Shown: one piece after another, positions 15,764 to 24,458 of the stretch | How positions within the stretch are numbered: position 1 is the first letter of the stretch | How the letters are laid out: each line of letters begins with the position of its first letter | Origin: DATCMA01 sp036563645 | GTDB taxonomy: Bacteria > Actinomycetota > Actinomycetes > Mycobacteriales > Micromonosporaceae | DNA length: 40,569 nt | Direction of reading: 5' to 3' | Assembly (NCBI GenBank): GCA_036563645.1 | Contig: DATCMA010000043.1 | Span: 1 to 40,569 of the forward strand | Position numbers and translations under genes: made by a program | The notes under the pieces: model-generated | What the model was told of the DNA's origin: nothing | The model's input: only the letters and a program-made list of their open reading frames with translations | Database searches by the model: none

Positions 15764-16729
15764 TCACGCCCAGAGCTGGCCCTCCAGCGCCTCCTCCGCC
15801 TCGGCCAGCGTGCCGGTGTAGGCGCCGGTGGACAGGTACTTCCACCCGGCGTCGGCGACCAGGAACACGACGTCGGCCCGTTGACCGGCCTTGACCGCCT
15901 CGTGCGCCACGGCGAGCGCCGCGTGCAGCACCGCCCCGGTGGAGATCCCGACGAAGAGCCCTTCGACTTCGAGGAGCTGGCGGGTACGCAGCACCGCGTC
16001 CCGCGTCCCCACGGAGAACCGCCGGGTCAGCACGCTGGGGTCGTACAGCTCGGGGACATACCCCTCGTCGAGGTTGCGCAGGCCGTAGACCAGCTCGCCG
16101 TAGCGGGGCTCCGCGGCGACGATCTGGATCCCCTCAACCTTCTCGCGCAGGTAGCGACCCGTTCCCATGAGGGTGCCCGTGGTGCCGAGCCCTGCCACGA
16201 AGTGCGTGATGGTGGGCAGGTCACGGAGGATCTCCGGGCCGGTGGTCTCGTAGTGAGCGCGCGCGTTGGCCTCGTTGCCGTACTGGTAGAGCATCACCCA
16301 GTCGGGGTGCTCGGCCGCGATCTGCTTAGCGGTCGCCACGGCCTGGTTTGAGCCGCCGGCCGCCGGGGAAAAGATGATCTCCGCGCCGTACATGCGCAGG
16401 AGCTGCACGCGCTCCTTCGAGACGTTCTCCGGCATCACGCAGACGAGCCGGTAGCCCCGACGCTTGGCCACCATCGCCAGCGAGATGCCGGTGTTGCCGC
16501 TCGTCGGCTCCAGGATCGTGTCCCCCGGGCGCAGCTTGCCGGCCTCCTCGGCCGCCCGCACCATGTACAGCGCCGCCCGGTCCTTCACCGAGCCGGTCGG
16601 GTTACGGTCCTCCAGCTTCGCCCACAGCCGCACCGGTGGAGCGCCCTCGGGGACCGGCGGCGACAGGCGGGGCAGGCCCACCAGCGGGGTGTCGCCGCAC
16701 GCCTCGAGCAAACTCTCGTACCGCGCCAT
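15764..16729 (-). CDS. cysM: CysM, CysO-dependent cysteine synthase
   Basis: 321 residues, a PLP enzyme. NPTGSVKDRAA contains the Schiff-base lysine, PTSGNTGIS binds the substrate carboxylate, GLGTTGTLMGTGR binds the PLP phosphate, and ISTGAVLH is the later serine motif. RYGELVYGLRN includes the arginine that, in M. tuberculosis CysM, favours O-phosphoserine over O-acetylserine. The C-terminus, LEGQLWA, matches the mobile C-terminal lid of that enzyme. It transfers sulfur from the CysO thiocarboxylate to make a CysO-cysteine adduct. It starts 10 nt after cysO and is the last gene of the operon. Confidence 0.94.
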   Translation of the reverse strand: MARYESLLEACGDTPLVGLPRLSPPVPEGAPPVRLWAKLEDRNPTGSVKDRAALYMVRAAEEAGKLRPGDTILEPTSGNTGISLAMVAKRRGYRLVCVMPENVSKERVQLLRMYGAEIIFSPAAGGSNQAVATAKQIAAEHPDWVMLYQYGNEANARAHYETTGPEILRDLPTITHFVAGLGTTGTLMGTGRYLREKVEGIQIVAAEPRYGELVYGLRNLDEGYVPELYDPSVLTRRFSVGTRDAVLRTRQLLEVEGLFVGISTGAVLHAALAVAHEAVKAGQRADVVFLVADAGWKYLSTGAYTGTLAEAEEALEGQLWA

Positions 16730-16739
16730 ACCGGTCCGC

Positions 16740-17060
16740 TCAGCGGATGACGACCAGCGCGCTCAGCGCTTCGGACGGGGAGGGCGCGCCGCCAGCGACG
16801 GCCGGCAGGATCGTCACCGAGTCGCCGTCGGAGAGCTTGGCGTTCAACGAGCCGAGGAACCGGACGTCCTCGTCATTGATGTAGACGTTGACGAAGCGGT
16901 GCAGGGCGCCGTCCTCGGTGACGAGCCGCGCGCGCAGCCCCGAGTACCTGCTGTCCAGGTCGGAGATCAACTCGCCGAGGGTCTCCCCCTTGCCTTCGAC
17001 GACTTTCGCGCCGCCGGTGTAGCTACGCAGGATGGTGGGAATGCGGACCTCGATAGCCAT
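16740..17060 (-). CDS. cysO: CysO, sulfur-carrier protein with extended C-terminus
   Basis: 106 residues of the ThiS/MoaD ubiquitin-like fold. It carries sulfur as a C-terminal thiocarboxylate for CysM. The start is ATG 17060 (MAIEVRIPTILR), with GAGGAG 8 nt upstream. The core ends DGDSVTILPAVAGG, where the Gly90-Gly91 pair is terminal in M. tuberculosis CysO. Here 15 residues follow (APSPSEALSALVVIR) before TGA at 16742-16740. Such a tail would block thiocarboxylate formation until it is removed, presumably by the JAMM protease Mec encoded next door (inference). Confidence 0.92.
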   Translation of the reverse strand: MAIEVRIPTILRSYTGGAKVVEGKGETLGELISDLDSRYSGLRARLVTEDGALHRFVNVYINDEDVRFLGSLNAKLSDGDSVTILPAVAGGAPSPSEALSALVVIR

Positions 17061-17119
17061 GACCAAACTCCTCAGAAACCACGGTGTGCGGGAAGACGGA
17101 TCGCGATGCCCTGCCCGGG

Positions 17120-17611
17120 TCAGCGACCGGTCGAACACTCATAGTCAACCGGTGCCGGGTTCTGCCCGAACCTGTACGACTGCACCGCGTGTGCTTCGCC
17201 ACTCGCATCGATGACGTAGACCGGCTCCTCGGTCACTTCGCCATCCACGATGCGGTACGAACGAATTTCCTCCCGCTCCGGGTCACGGGTTGAGACCAGC
17301 AGGTAGTGCGCGCCCGGCTCGCCCGCGAAGGCGATGTCGGTGCGGGACGGGTACGCCTCGGTCGCGGTGTGCGAGTGGTAGATGACGATGGGCTCCTCGC
17401 CGCGCTCCTCCATCTCCCGCCACACCCGCAGCTGCTCCTTCGAGTCGAATTCGTAGAACGTCATCGACCGCGCGGCGTTCTGCATCGGGATGTGCCGGGT
17501 TGGCGTATCACTGCCGGCCGGACCCGCGACGACACCACACGCTTCGTCTGGGTGATCTCGACGGGCGTGAGCGACGATCGCGTCCAGGATCGACCGGTCA
17601 ATTCTCAACAC
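17120..17611 (-). CDS. mec: Mec, JAMM-type CysO-cysteine peptidase
   Basis: 163 residues. The JAMM/MPN+ zinc protease motif is complete: Glu23, then HSHTATEAYPSRTD giving His79, His81, Ser89 and Asp92. In mycobacteria Mec cuts cysteine off the CysO-Cys adduct, releasing cysteine. I chose GTG 17611 since TAGGCT lies 7 nt before it, and MLRIDRSILDAIV is the expected N-terminus. A longer reading to 17674 would overlap the DUF2017 gene. It is 59 nt upstream of cysO. Confidence 0.94.
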   Translation of the reverse strand: MLRIDRSILDAIVAHARRDHPDEACGVVAGPAGSDTPTRHIPMQNAARSMTFYEFDSKEQLRVWREMEERGEEPIVIYHSHTATEAYPSRTDIAFAGEPGAHYLLVSTRDPEREEIRSYRIVDGEVTEEPVYVIDASGEAHAVQSYRFGQNPAPVDYECSTGR

Positions 17612-17618
17612 GGTGCTC

Positions 17619-17624
17619 AGCCTA
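17619..17624 (-). promoter_or_regulatory. -10 element, leaderless mec promoter
   Basis: Minus-strand TAGGCT, 7 nt before the mec GTG, in the 46-nt gap after the DUF2017 gene. It allows mec-cysO-cysM to be expressed apart from clpS. Confidence 0.55.
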
Positions 17625-17657
17625 CCGTTCCGCTCGGGCAGATCGCGGTGGCCACTG

Positions 17658-18182
17658 TCACGTCCCCGTGGCACCCGACCGCTCCGCCGTCAACGCCTCA
17701 AGAAGAGATTCTTGCAAGTAGCCCAGGTAAGCGTAGACGGAGAGCTGAAAGGCTCGGGCCGACGTGGGTTCGCGCCGCATGGCCTCCTCGATCTCTTTGC
17801 CGAGGTCCGTTTCGGCGGTGATGTCCAAGCGTATGGCCATCGCGAGCCGGGCGTCGGTCAGCGCGCGCAGCCACGCCTCGGCCGCCTCGTCGTCGAGCTG
17901 CACCTCGGCGCCGCCGCTCTCCGGCAACGCGGCGAGGATCGCCCCCGCTTGATCGATCTTCTTGGTCTTGAGTTCGGTCTCCGTATACCGCCGGAACTCG
18001 GCGGAGCCCGCCGGGTCGGACGGGTAGACGGTGGGAAAGAGCCGCCCGACAACCGGGTCCCTCCGGTCGAAGCCCTCCGTGAGGAGACCCACCACCTCCG
18101 AGGCGACTTTGCGCAACACCTGCACCTCGTCGGGGGCAAAGCTCGCGACACAGAGGTCACCCTGTCGGCGGAAAACCGTCAC
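17658..18182 (-). CDS. DUF2017 protein
   Basis: 174 residues, matching the small uncharacterised protein encoded between clpS and mec in actinobacteria (Rv1332 in M. tuberculosis). It is mostly helical and soluble, with charged, conserved-looking segments DEVQVLRKVASEVVGLL, GRLFPTVYPSDP and AEFRRYTETELKTKK. The start is GTG 18182, 16 nt after the clpS stop, with GGGAGTGAGG upstream. Its fixed place beside clpS hints at a link to regulated proteolysis, but no function is known to me. Confidence 0.85.
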   Translation of the reverse strand: MTVFRRQGDLCVASFAPDEVQVLRKVASEVVGLLTEGFDRRDPVVGRLFPTVYPSDPAGSAEFRRYTETELKTKKIDQAGAILAALPESGGAEVQLDDEAAEAWLRALTDARLAMAIRLDITAETDLGKEIEEAMRREPTSARAFQLSVYAYLGYLQESLLEALTAERSGATGT

Positions 18183-18198
18183 CGCCTCACTCCCACCG

Positions 18199-18489
18199 TC
18201 ATGCCCGTTCGACCGTCGCCCACAGGCCGTACGCGTGCAACCGGGACGCGTCGAGCTCCATGCGCTCGCGCGCACCGCTGGAGACGACCGCGCGCCCCTT
18301 GGTGTGCACGTCCAACATGAGCTGTTCGGCCTTTTCGTGGCTGTAGCCGAAGAGCTTCTGGAACACCCAGGTCACGTAGGACATCAGGTTGACAGGGTCA
18401 TCCCACACGACTGTCACCCATGGCCGGTCCGCCTCCGGCGCGTTGTCGGTGCCTGGCGTTTCGACCGGCGCAACCTGTGGAGCCGCCAT
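18199..18489 (-). CDS. clpS: ATP-dependent Clp protease adaptor ClpS
   Basis: 96 residues. The N-terminal tail (1-22) is flexible, and the ClpS core begins PWVTVVWDDPVNLMSYV, containing the Asn/Asp pocket region that binds N-degron residues, followed by FGYSHEKAEQLMLDVH with the pocket histidine and KGRAVVSSGARERME. It delivers N-end-rule substrates to ClpC/ClpA. The start is ATG 18489; longer open sequence upstream lacks ClpS similarity and overlaps the pncB promoter. It diverges from pncB exactly as in mycobacteria. Confidence 0.94.
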   Translation of the reverse strand: MAAPQVAPVETPGTDNAPEADRPWVTVVWDDPVNLMSYVTWVFQKLFGYSHEKAEQLMLDVHTKGRAVVSSGARERMELDASRLHAYGLWATVERA

Positions 18490-18677
18490 GTGCACAATCG
18501 TGCCACTTCCGCTCGCCGCGGTGGGGCACCGGATGCCGTACCGGCGGTCACGCCTCGCCCGATCCGTCGATCCCGCCGCGGAGGCTCTGGCCCCGCGGCT
18601 CCCCCGGGGAGCGCGTGCGGGTAATCGATGGGGCCAGCATCGGGAACACGCGCCAGAAACGGACATGTTGCCCTGGC

Positions 18678-18683
18678 TAGGGT
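18678..18683 (+). promoter_or_regulatory. -10 element, leaderless pncB promoter
   Basis: TAGGGT lies 6 nt before GTG 18690. Although the intervening AGGAAT looks like a ribosome site, it touches the start codon and is too close to act as one. Confidence 0.55.
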
Positions 18684-18689
18684 AGGAAT

Positions 18690-19976
18690 GTGAGTCAGTT
18701 TCGCCCCGCACTCCTGACCGATCGCTATGAGTTGACGATGGTCAGCGCCGCGCTCAAGGATGGCACGGCCAACCGCCAGTGCGTCTTTGAGGTGTTCGCC
18801 CGGCGCTTGCCCGCCGGCCGGCGGTACGGGGTCGTCGCAGGCACCGGTCGATTGATCGAGGCGCTCAGCGAGTTCCGCTTCGACCAAGCCGAGGTGGAGT
18901 ACCTGCTCGAGGCCGGCGTGGTGGACAAGCCCACGGCCGACTGGCTCGCCCGCTACCGATTCACCGGGGATATCTACGGGTACGCCGAGGGGGAGCTCTA
19001 CTTCCCTGGCTCCCCGATCCTCACCGTCAGCGGCACCTTCGCCGAGTGCGTCCTGCTCGAGACGTTCATCCTGTCGGTGCTCAACCACGACTGCGCGGTC
19101 GCCGCCGCGGCCGCCCGGATGGTCACCGCCGCCCGCGGCCGGCCCATCATCGAGATGGGCTCCCGTCGGACCCACGAGGAGGCCGCGGTGGCCGCAGCCC
19201 GGGCCGCCTACCTCGCCGGGTTCGCCTCCACCTCGAATCTGGAGGCCGGTCGGCGCTACGGCATCCCGACCGCGGGTACCGCGGCGCACGCTTTCACTCT
19301 CGTCCACGACGACGAACCCGCCGCGTTCGCTTCACAGATCACCGCGCTCGGCAAGGACACCACCCTGCTGGTCGACACCTTCGACATCAGCCAGGGCATC
19401 CGGAACGCGATCGCGATCGCCGGCCCCGAACTGCGCGCCATCCGCATCGACTCCGGTGATCTCGCCGTGCTCGCCCAGCAGTCGCGGGAGCTGCTCGACT
19501 CGCTCGGCGCCACCGAAACAAAGATCATCGTTTCCGGGGATCTCGACGAGTACGCCATCGCCGCGCTCGCCGCAGAGCCGGTCGACATGTACGGAGCGGG
19601 CACGGCGGTGGTGACCGGTTCCGGCGCGCCGACCGCCGGGCTGGTCTACAAGCTCGTCGAGGTCGACGGGCAGCCGGTGGTCAAGCGGTCCGAGAACAAG
19701 GCCACCGTGGGTGGCCGCAAGACGGCGATCCGGCGCCACAAGCCGACTGGCACCGCCATCGAGGAGGTCGTGGCGACGCGAGGCACCCCGGAGCGGCGCC
19801 ACGGCGACCGTCCACTTCAACGGCCGTACATGATCAAGGGTGAACCGGTGGAGCTGCCGACGCTCCAGGAGTCCCGCGAGCACCTGCGCCAATGCTTGAT
19901 CTCGATCCCCTGGGAAGGGCTCAAGCTCTCCGCCGGCGACCCCGCCATCCCCGTGATCATCGGCCCGGCGCAGTAG
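18690..19976 (+). CDS. pncB: Nicotinate phosphoribosyltransferase
   Basis: 428 residues, the normal size. It makes nicotinate mononucleotide from nicotinate and PRPP. LLTDRYELTM near the N-terminus, EMGSRRTHEEAA with the histidine that is phosphorylated during the ATP-assisted reaction, and ASTSNLEAGRRYGIPTAGT cut to ASTSN and GTAAH are family landmarks. RIDSGDLA and SGDLDEYAI bind phosphate groups. It is followed after 47 nt by pncA, so the pair converts nicotinamide to nicotinate and then to the mononucleotide. Confidence 0.95.
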   Translation: MSQFRPALLTDRYELTMVSAALKDGTANRQCVFEVFARRLPAGRRYGVVAGTGRLIEALSEFRFDQAEVEYLLEAGVVDKPTADWLARYRFTGDIYGYAEGELYFPGSPILTVSGTFAECVLLETFILSVLNHDCAVAAAAARMVTAARGRPIIEMGSRRTHEEAAVAAARAAYLAGFASTSNLEAGRRYGIPTAGTAAHAFTLVHDDEPAAFASQITALGKDTTLLVDTFDISQGIRNAIAIAGPELRAIRIDSGDLAVLAQQSRELLDSLGATETKIIVSGDLDEYAIAALAAEPVDMYGAGTAVVTGSGAPTAGLVYKLVEVDGQPVVKRSENKATVGGRKTAIRRHKPTGTAIEEVVATRGTPERRHGDRPLQRPYMIKGEPVELPTLQESREHLRQCLISIPWEGLKLSAGDPAIPVIIGPAQ

Positions 19977-20023
19977 CGCCACCGCGCGCGGAGCGGCGTG
20001 ACACAACCTGGGAAGGAGTCGAG

Positions 20024-20605
20024 GTGAGCCGAGCGTTGATCATCGTTGATGTCCAGAATGACTTCTGCGAGGGCGGGTCGCTCGCCGTGGCCGGCGGGGC
20101 GAAAGTGGCCTCCGCGATTTCCCACGCGCTGCGCACGGACGAGCGGCGCTGGGACCACGTCGTGGCCACGAAGGACTACCACGTCGACCCGGGGACGCAC
20201 TTTGGGAATCCCCCGGACTTTCGCACCTCCTGGCCCGCGCACTGCGTCGTCGGCACGCCCGGCGCTGACTTCCACCCCAACCTCGTGACGGACCGCATCG
20301 AGGCGGTCTTCCACAAGGGTGAGTACAGCGCGGCGTACTCGGGCTTCGAAGGCCGCACCGAGGAGGGCGTGAGCCTGGCCGACTGGCTCCGCCAGCACGA
20401 CGTGGACGCGGTTGACATCGTCGGCATCGCCACCGACCACTGCGTGCGCGCCACGGCGATCGACGCGGCCCGGGAAGGCTTCGCCACCACGGTGCTGCTC
20501 GAGTTGACCGCCGGGGTCAGCCGCGGCACGACGCTCGCCGCCCTCGATCAGATGCGGGCCGCGGGGGTGACCCTCACCGGACAACCGGTCGTCGAGGCGG
20601 CCTGA
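20024..20605 (+). CDS. pncA: Nicotinamidase
   Basis: 193 residues of the isochorismatase-like hydrolase family. The catalytic triad is Asp9 (VDVQNDF), Lys98 (FHKGEYS) and Cys140 (TDHCV). The metal site is Asp51, His53 and His59 (TKDYHVDPGTHF), with His73. It deamidates nicotinamide to nicotinate, the substrate of PncB encoded just upstream. GGAAGGAG stands 6 nt before GTG 20024, which fixes the start; the frame is open further back into pncB. Confidence 0.95.
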   Translation: MSRALIIVDVQNDFCEGGSLAVAGGAKVASAISHALRTDERRWDHVVATKDYHVDPGTHFGNPPDFRTSWPAHCVVGTPGADFHPNLVTDRIEAVFHKGEYSAAYSGFEGRTEEGVSLADWLRQHDVDAVDIVGIATDHCVRATAIDAAREGFATTVLLELTAGVSRGTTLAALDQMRAAGVTLTGQPVVEAA

Positions 20606-20671
20606 CCGCCGCCGGCGCGGACACGGGCGGCCACGGTCGGCCGGCCCCGCACGCCGGTCCCTGAGACGACA

Positions 20672-20704
20672 ACCGCCCCCTGACCGGATTGGCCAGGGGG
20701 CGGT
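20672..20704. terminator. Strong hairpin terminator between pncA and ctaD
   Basis: ACCGCCCCCTG pairs perfectly with CAGGGGGCGGT (11 bp) around an 11-nt loop. It lies between the convergent ends of pncA and ctaD and could serve both. Confidence 0.8.
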
Positions 20705-20724
20705 CGCGCGTCGACGACGACCTT

Positions 20725-22455
20725 CTACTTGGCGTCCCCGCCGCTGTCCGCCTGCGCGGTCAACACCTTCGCGCCACCGTTAGCCGAGGCAGGCAGCGGG
20801 TGCAGGTTGGTGGCGAGCTCCGGGAACTTCTCGTCGAACGCCGGCCGCTCGGAGCGGATCCGCGGCATCCGGTCGAAGTTCCGCAGCGGAGGCGGGCAGC
20901 TCGTGGACCACTCCAGCGAGTTGCCGTACCCCCACGGGTCGTTGACCTCGACAACCGGGCCGGCCTTGTAGGACTTCCAGACGTTGTAGAAGAACGGCAG
21001 CGTGGACACGCCGGTGATGAAGGCGCCGATCGTAGAGATCATGTTCAACGTGGTGAACCCGTCGGTCGCCAGGTAGTCGGCGTACCGGCGCGGGAAGCCG
21101 GCGGTGCCCAGCCAGTGCTGCACGAGGAACGTCATGTGGAAGCCGACGAGCGTCAGCCAGAAGTGCAGCTTCGCCAGCCGCTCGTCGAGCATCCGCCCGG
21201 TCATCTTCGGGAACCAGAAGTAGATCCCGGCGAACGCGGCGAACACCACCGTGCCGAAGAGCACGTAGTGGAAGTGCGCCACCACGAAGTACGAGTCCGA
21301 GGTGTGGTAGTCCAGCGGCGGGCTAGCGAGCAGCACACCGGAGAGACCACCGAGGAGGAAGTTCAGCAGGAACCCGATGGAGAACAGCATCGGGGACTCG
21401 AAGCTGAGCTGCCCGCGCCACATGGTGCCGATCCAGTTGAAGAACTTCATACCGGTCGGCACGGCGATGAGGAAGCTCAGGAAGCTGAAGAAGGGCAGCA
21501 GCACCTGGCCGGTGACGAACATGTGGTGCGCCCACACGCTCATCGACAGACCGGCGATCGTGAGGGTCGCGGCGACCAGGCCCTTGTACCCGAAGATCGG
21601 CTTCCGGGAGAAGACCGGAATGATCTCGCTGACGATGCCGAAGAACGGCAGGGCGATGATGTAGACCTCGGGGTGGCCGAAGAACCAGAACAGGTGCTGG
21701 TAGAGCATCGGCCCGTTGGTCTCCGGGTCAAAGACGTGGGAACCGAGCAGTCGGTCCGAGGTCAGCGCCAGCAGCGCGGCAGCCAGCAGCGGGAAGGTCA
21801 TGAGCACCAGCAACCCGGTGACGAGCATGTTCCAGGTGAAGATCGGCATCCGGAACATGGTCATGCCGGGCGCACGCAGGGTCAGGATCGTGGTGATCAG
21901 GTTGACCGACCCGAGGATGGATCCGAGACCCGAGACGGTGAGACCCATCAGCCACAGGTTGGCGCCTGGGCCGGGCGAGTGCTCAATGTTGCTGAGCGGC
22001 ACGTAGGCGAACCACCCGAAGTCCGCCGCACCAGCCGGGGTCAGGAAACCGGCCGTGGTGAGCGTCGCGCCGAAGAGGAAGAGCCAGAACGCGAAGCTGT
22101 TCAACCGCGGGAACGCCACGTCGGGCGCACCGATCTGCAGCGGCACGAGGTAGTTCGCGAAGCCGAAGACCACCGGCATCGCGAAGAACAGCAGCATGAT
22201 CGTGCCGTGCATCGTGAAGAGCTGGTTGAACTGCTCCGGCGACAGGAATTGCAGCCCCGGCCAGCCCAGCTCGGCGCGCATGAGCAGCGCCATGACGCCG
22301 CCAATCACGAAGAACACGAAGCCGCTGACCATGTACATGATCCCGATCTGCTTCGCGTCCGTCGTTCGCAGCAGCCGCGCTAAGGCCGAGCCCCTCACCG
22401 GCTGCCTGACCGGCCAGGGCCGGGTCACAATCGGTTTCGGTGCAACGGTGGTCAC
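20725..22455 (-). CDS. ctaD: Cytochrome c oxidase subunit I
   Basis: 576 residues with twelve membrane helices, the aa3-type catalytic subunit of the respiratory chain. FTMHGTIML holds a heme a histidine, FWFFGHPEVYI holds the CuB histidine cross-linked to tyrosine, WAHHMF the other two CuB histidines, and FVVAHFHYVLFG the histidines for hemes a3 and a. The C-terminal 70 residues extend into the cytoplasm, as in actinobacteria. GTG 22455 is preceded by GGAGG at 6-nt spacing, so I prefer it to ATG 22479. Other oxidase subunits are not nearby, a dispersed arrangement also seen for mycobacterial ctaD. Confidence 0.95.
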   Translation of the reverse strand: MTTVAPKPIVTRPWPVRQPVRGSALARLLRTTDAKQIGIMYMVSGFVFFVIGGVMALLMRAELGWPGLQFLSPEQFNQLFTMHGTIMLLFFAMPVVFGFANYLVPLQIGAPDVAFPRLNSFAFWLFLFGATLTTAGFLTPAGAADFGWFAYVPLSNIEHSPGPGANLWLMGLTVSGLGSILGSVNLITTILTLRAPGMTMFRMPIFTWNMLVTGLLVLMTFPLLAAALLALTSDRLLGSHVFDPETNGPMLYQHLFWFFGHPEVYIIALPFFGIVSEIIPVFSRKPIFGYKGLVAATLTIAGLSMSVWAHHMFVTGQVLLPFFSFLSFLIAVPTGMKFFNWIGTMWRGQLSFESPMLFSIGFLLNFLLGGLSGVLLASPPLDYHTSDSYFVVAHFHYVLFGTVVFAAFAGIYFWFPKMTGRMLDERLAKLHFWLTLVGFHMTFLVQHWLGTAGFPRRYADYLATDGFTTLNMISTIGAFITGVSTLPFFYNVWKSYKAGPVVEVNDPWGYGNSLEWSTSCPPPLRNFDRMPRIRSERPAFDEKFPELATNLHPLPASANGGAKVLTAQADSGGDAK

Positions 22456-22695
22456 GAGTGGCCTCCGGTTCTCGCTCATCCCACTCGGCGCGCGGTGATC
22501 TGCGTGATCTGCGGCCGTACCTCGCAGGCGAGAATAGTCCCCGTTACCACGGGCTTTGGCATCGGGGCGCCGAGTGCGCCGTGCCTCACCGGAAATCCGT
22601 CCCCGCGCGCACCGTTTTCGCACCCGATGATCCCCCGAATCGGTGAGCTCACCACCGCACCACCGAGCGGGCGCCGGTGAACGGCACGGTACGGG

Positions 22696-23790
22696 CTAGC
22701 GACGCACTCGGGCACCCGCGCCCCGCACGAGCGCCTCGACCTCGCGCAGGCTCACCATCGACGTGTCCCCCGGCGTGGTCATCGCGAGGGCACCGTGTGC
22801 CGCCCCGTACTCCACCGCGAGGGCGAGGTCGCCCTTCTCCATCAACCCGTAGATGAGTCCGGAGGCGAAGCTGTCCCCACCGCCGACGCGGTCGTAAATC
22901 TCGAGCCCAGGCCGGTGGGTCGCCTCGACGAAGCGACCCTCGCCCCAGGCGATCGCGCCCCAGTCGTTGATCGTCGCGGTGCGTACGGTGCGCAGCGTCG
23001 TCGCGACCACCTTGACGTTCGGATAGGCGCGGGTGACCTCCTCGATCATCTGCCGGAAGTTGGCGGCATCGAGATTCGCGTAGGTCTCGTCGGTGTTCGG
23101 GACCGTGAAGCCGAGCGCCGCGGTGAAGTCCTCCTCGTTGCCGATCATGACGTCGACGTACGGGGCGAGCCGCCGGTTGACCTCCTGCGCCCGGGCCTTG
23201 CCCCCGAAGGCCTCCCACAGGCTCGGCCGGTAGTTCAAGTCGTACGAGATGACGGTGCCGTGTCGACGGGCGGCCACCATCGCCGCCTCGATGGTCGCCG
23301 GTGTGATCTCCGACAGCCCGGCGTAGATGCCGCCGGTGTGGAACCACCGGACGCCCAGCTCTCCGAACAGGTAATCCCAGTCGACGTCCTCGGGGCGCAG
23401 CTGGCTCGCCGCGCTGTGCCCCCGGTCGGAGGTGCCGACGGCGCCGCGCACGCCGAAACCCCGTTCGGTGAAGTTGAGCCCGTTGCGGACCTTTCGCCCC
23501 ACGCCGTCGTACGGCATCCAGGTGATGAACGACGTGTCCACCCCACCCTGGAGCACGAGGTCCTCCAGCAGTCGGCCCACCTCGTTGTCGGCGAAGGCGG
23601 TCACGATCGCGGTGCGCAGGCCGAAGCAGCGGCGCAGCCCGCGGGCGACGTTGTACTCTCCCCCGCCCTCCCAGACGCGAAAGCTGCGCGCGGTGCGGAC
23701 GCGACCGTCTCCGGGATCCAGGCGGAGCATGACCTCGCCGAGCGCGACAAGGTCGTAGCGGCACTCGGTGGCGGGTCGGATATTGAGCAC
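22696..23790 (-). CDS. kdgK: 2-dehydro-3-deoxygluconokinase (PfkB family)
   Basis: 364 residues. It phosphorylates KDG to KDPG. The N-terminus has DLVALGEVMLRLDPG and a WEGGGEYNVARGL substrate motif; the C-terminal PfkB signature is YDRVGGGDSFASG with the catalytic aspartate. ISYDLNYRPSLW is typical of KDG kinases. GTG 23790 lies 1 nt after the stop of the aldolase gene, so both are one translational unit. The next gene in the pathway, KDPG aldolase, is beside it; upstream hexuronate or pectin genes are not in the window. Confidence 0.9.
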   Translation of the reverse strand: MLNIRPATECRYDLVALGEVMLRLDPGDGRVRTARSFRVWEGGGEYNVARGLRRCFGLRTAIVTAFADNEVGRLLEDLVLQGGVDTSFITWMPYDGVGRKVRNGLNFTERGFGVRGAVGTSDRGHSAASQLRPEDVDWDYLFGELGVRWFHTGGIYAGLSEITPATIEAAMVAARRHGTVISYDLNYRPSLWEAFGGKARAQEVNRRLAPYVDVMIGNEEDFTAALGFTVPNTDETYANLDAANFRQMIEEVTRAYPNVKVVATTLRTVRTATINDWGAIAWGEGRFVEATHRPGLEIYDRVGGGDSFASGLIYGLMEKGDLALAVEYGAAHGALAMTTPGDTSMVSLREVEALVRGAGARVRR

Positions 23791-23791
23791 G

Positions 23792-24448
23792 TCACGCCTC
23801 CCCAGCGGGTCGGGCGGCGGCGACCGCCGCCGCCGCAAGCTCAGTGATTTCGTCCCATTGACGGGCGGCGACCAGGTGCGGGGCGACCATCCACGTGCCA
23901 CCGACGGCGAGGACGGCCGGCAGGGCGAGGTAGTCCGCGAGGTTGTCGGCGTTCACCCCGCCCGTCGGGATGAAGCGCACCGATCGGAACGGCGCGGACA
24001 ACGCCTTGATCATCGCGGGGCCACCGAGCTGCTCGGCGGGGAAAAACTTGACGATCTCCACACCCGCCTCCAGCGCCATCTGGATCTCGGTGGCGGTCGC
24101 GACCCCAGGGAAGACCGGCACCCCGAGCTCCTGGCAGCGCCGGACGACGGCAGGGCCGAAGCCGGGGGTCACGACGAAGCGCGCGCCGGAGTCGACCGCG
24201 CGGTCGACCTGATCCGGGGCGAGCACGGTGCCCGCGCCGACGATCAGCTCAGGGTCCTGGGAGATAGCGCGGATGGCGTCCGGCGCGGCGGCCGTACGGA
24301 AGGTCACCTCGATGCAGCGCAGCCCGCCTGCACGCAGGGCAGAGCTGAGCGGTACGGCGTCCTGGGCGTCGTCCAGAACGACGACCGGAAGGATCCGGGA
24401 CTCCGCGAGGACACCGATGAGGTGTTCAGCACTGTGAACAGAGGTCAC
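23792..24448 (-). CDS. eda: KDPG aldolase
   Basis: 218 residues. It splits 2-keto-3-deoxy-6-phosphogluconate into pyruvate and glyceraldehyde-3-phosphate. RILPVVVLDD, CIEVTFRT (with the catalytic Glu), GAGTVL, FVVTPGF, and VKFFPAEQLGG with the Schiff-base lysine are all present. GTG 24448 is leaderless behind a promoter with a consensus TTGACA -35. It is divergent from the IclR gene, whose product probably controls it. Confidence 0.93.
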   Translation of the reverse strand: MTSVHSAEHLIGVLAESRILPVVVLDDAQDAVPLSSALRAGGLRCIEVTFRTAAAPDAIRAISQDPELIVGAGTVLAPDQVDRAVDSGARFVVTPGFGPAVVRRCQELGVPVFPGVATATEIQMALEAGVEIVKFFPAEQLGGPAMIKALSAPFRSVRFIPTGGVNADNLADYLALPAVLAVGGTWMVAPHLVAARQWDEITELAAAAVAAARPAGEA

Positions 24449-24458
24449 ATATCTGACC
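24443..24458. promoter_or_regulatory. Candidate operator, GGTCA-N6-TGACC
   Basis: An inverted repeat GGTCA (24443-24447) and TGACC (24454-24458) covers the eda transcription start and start codon. The location, overlapping the promoter of the eda-kdgK operon and about 50 bp from the IclR gene start, suits autoregulation and repression by the IclR protein. Confidence 0.5.

Noticed and set aside
20689..22383. Long open frame antisense to ctaD (564 codons)
   Set aside because: It is very rich in Arg, Glu, Gln and His, has no recognisable domain, and lies fully opposite the unmistakable ctaD. Such frames arise in GC-rich genes.
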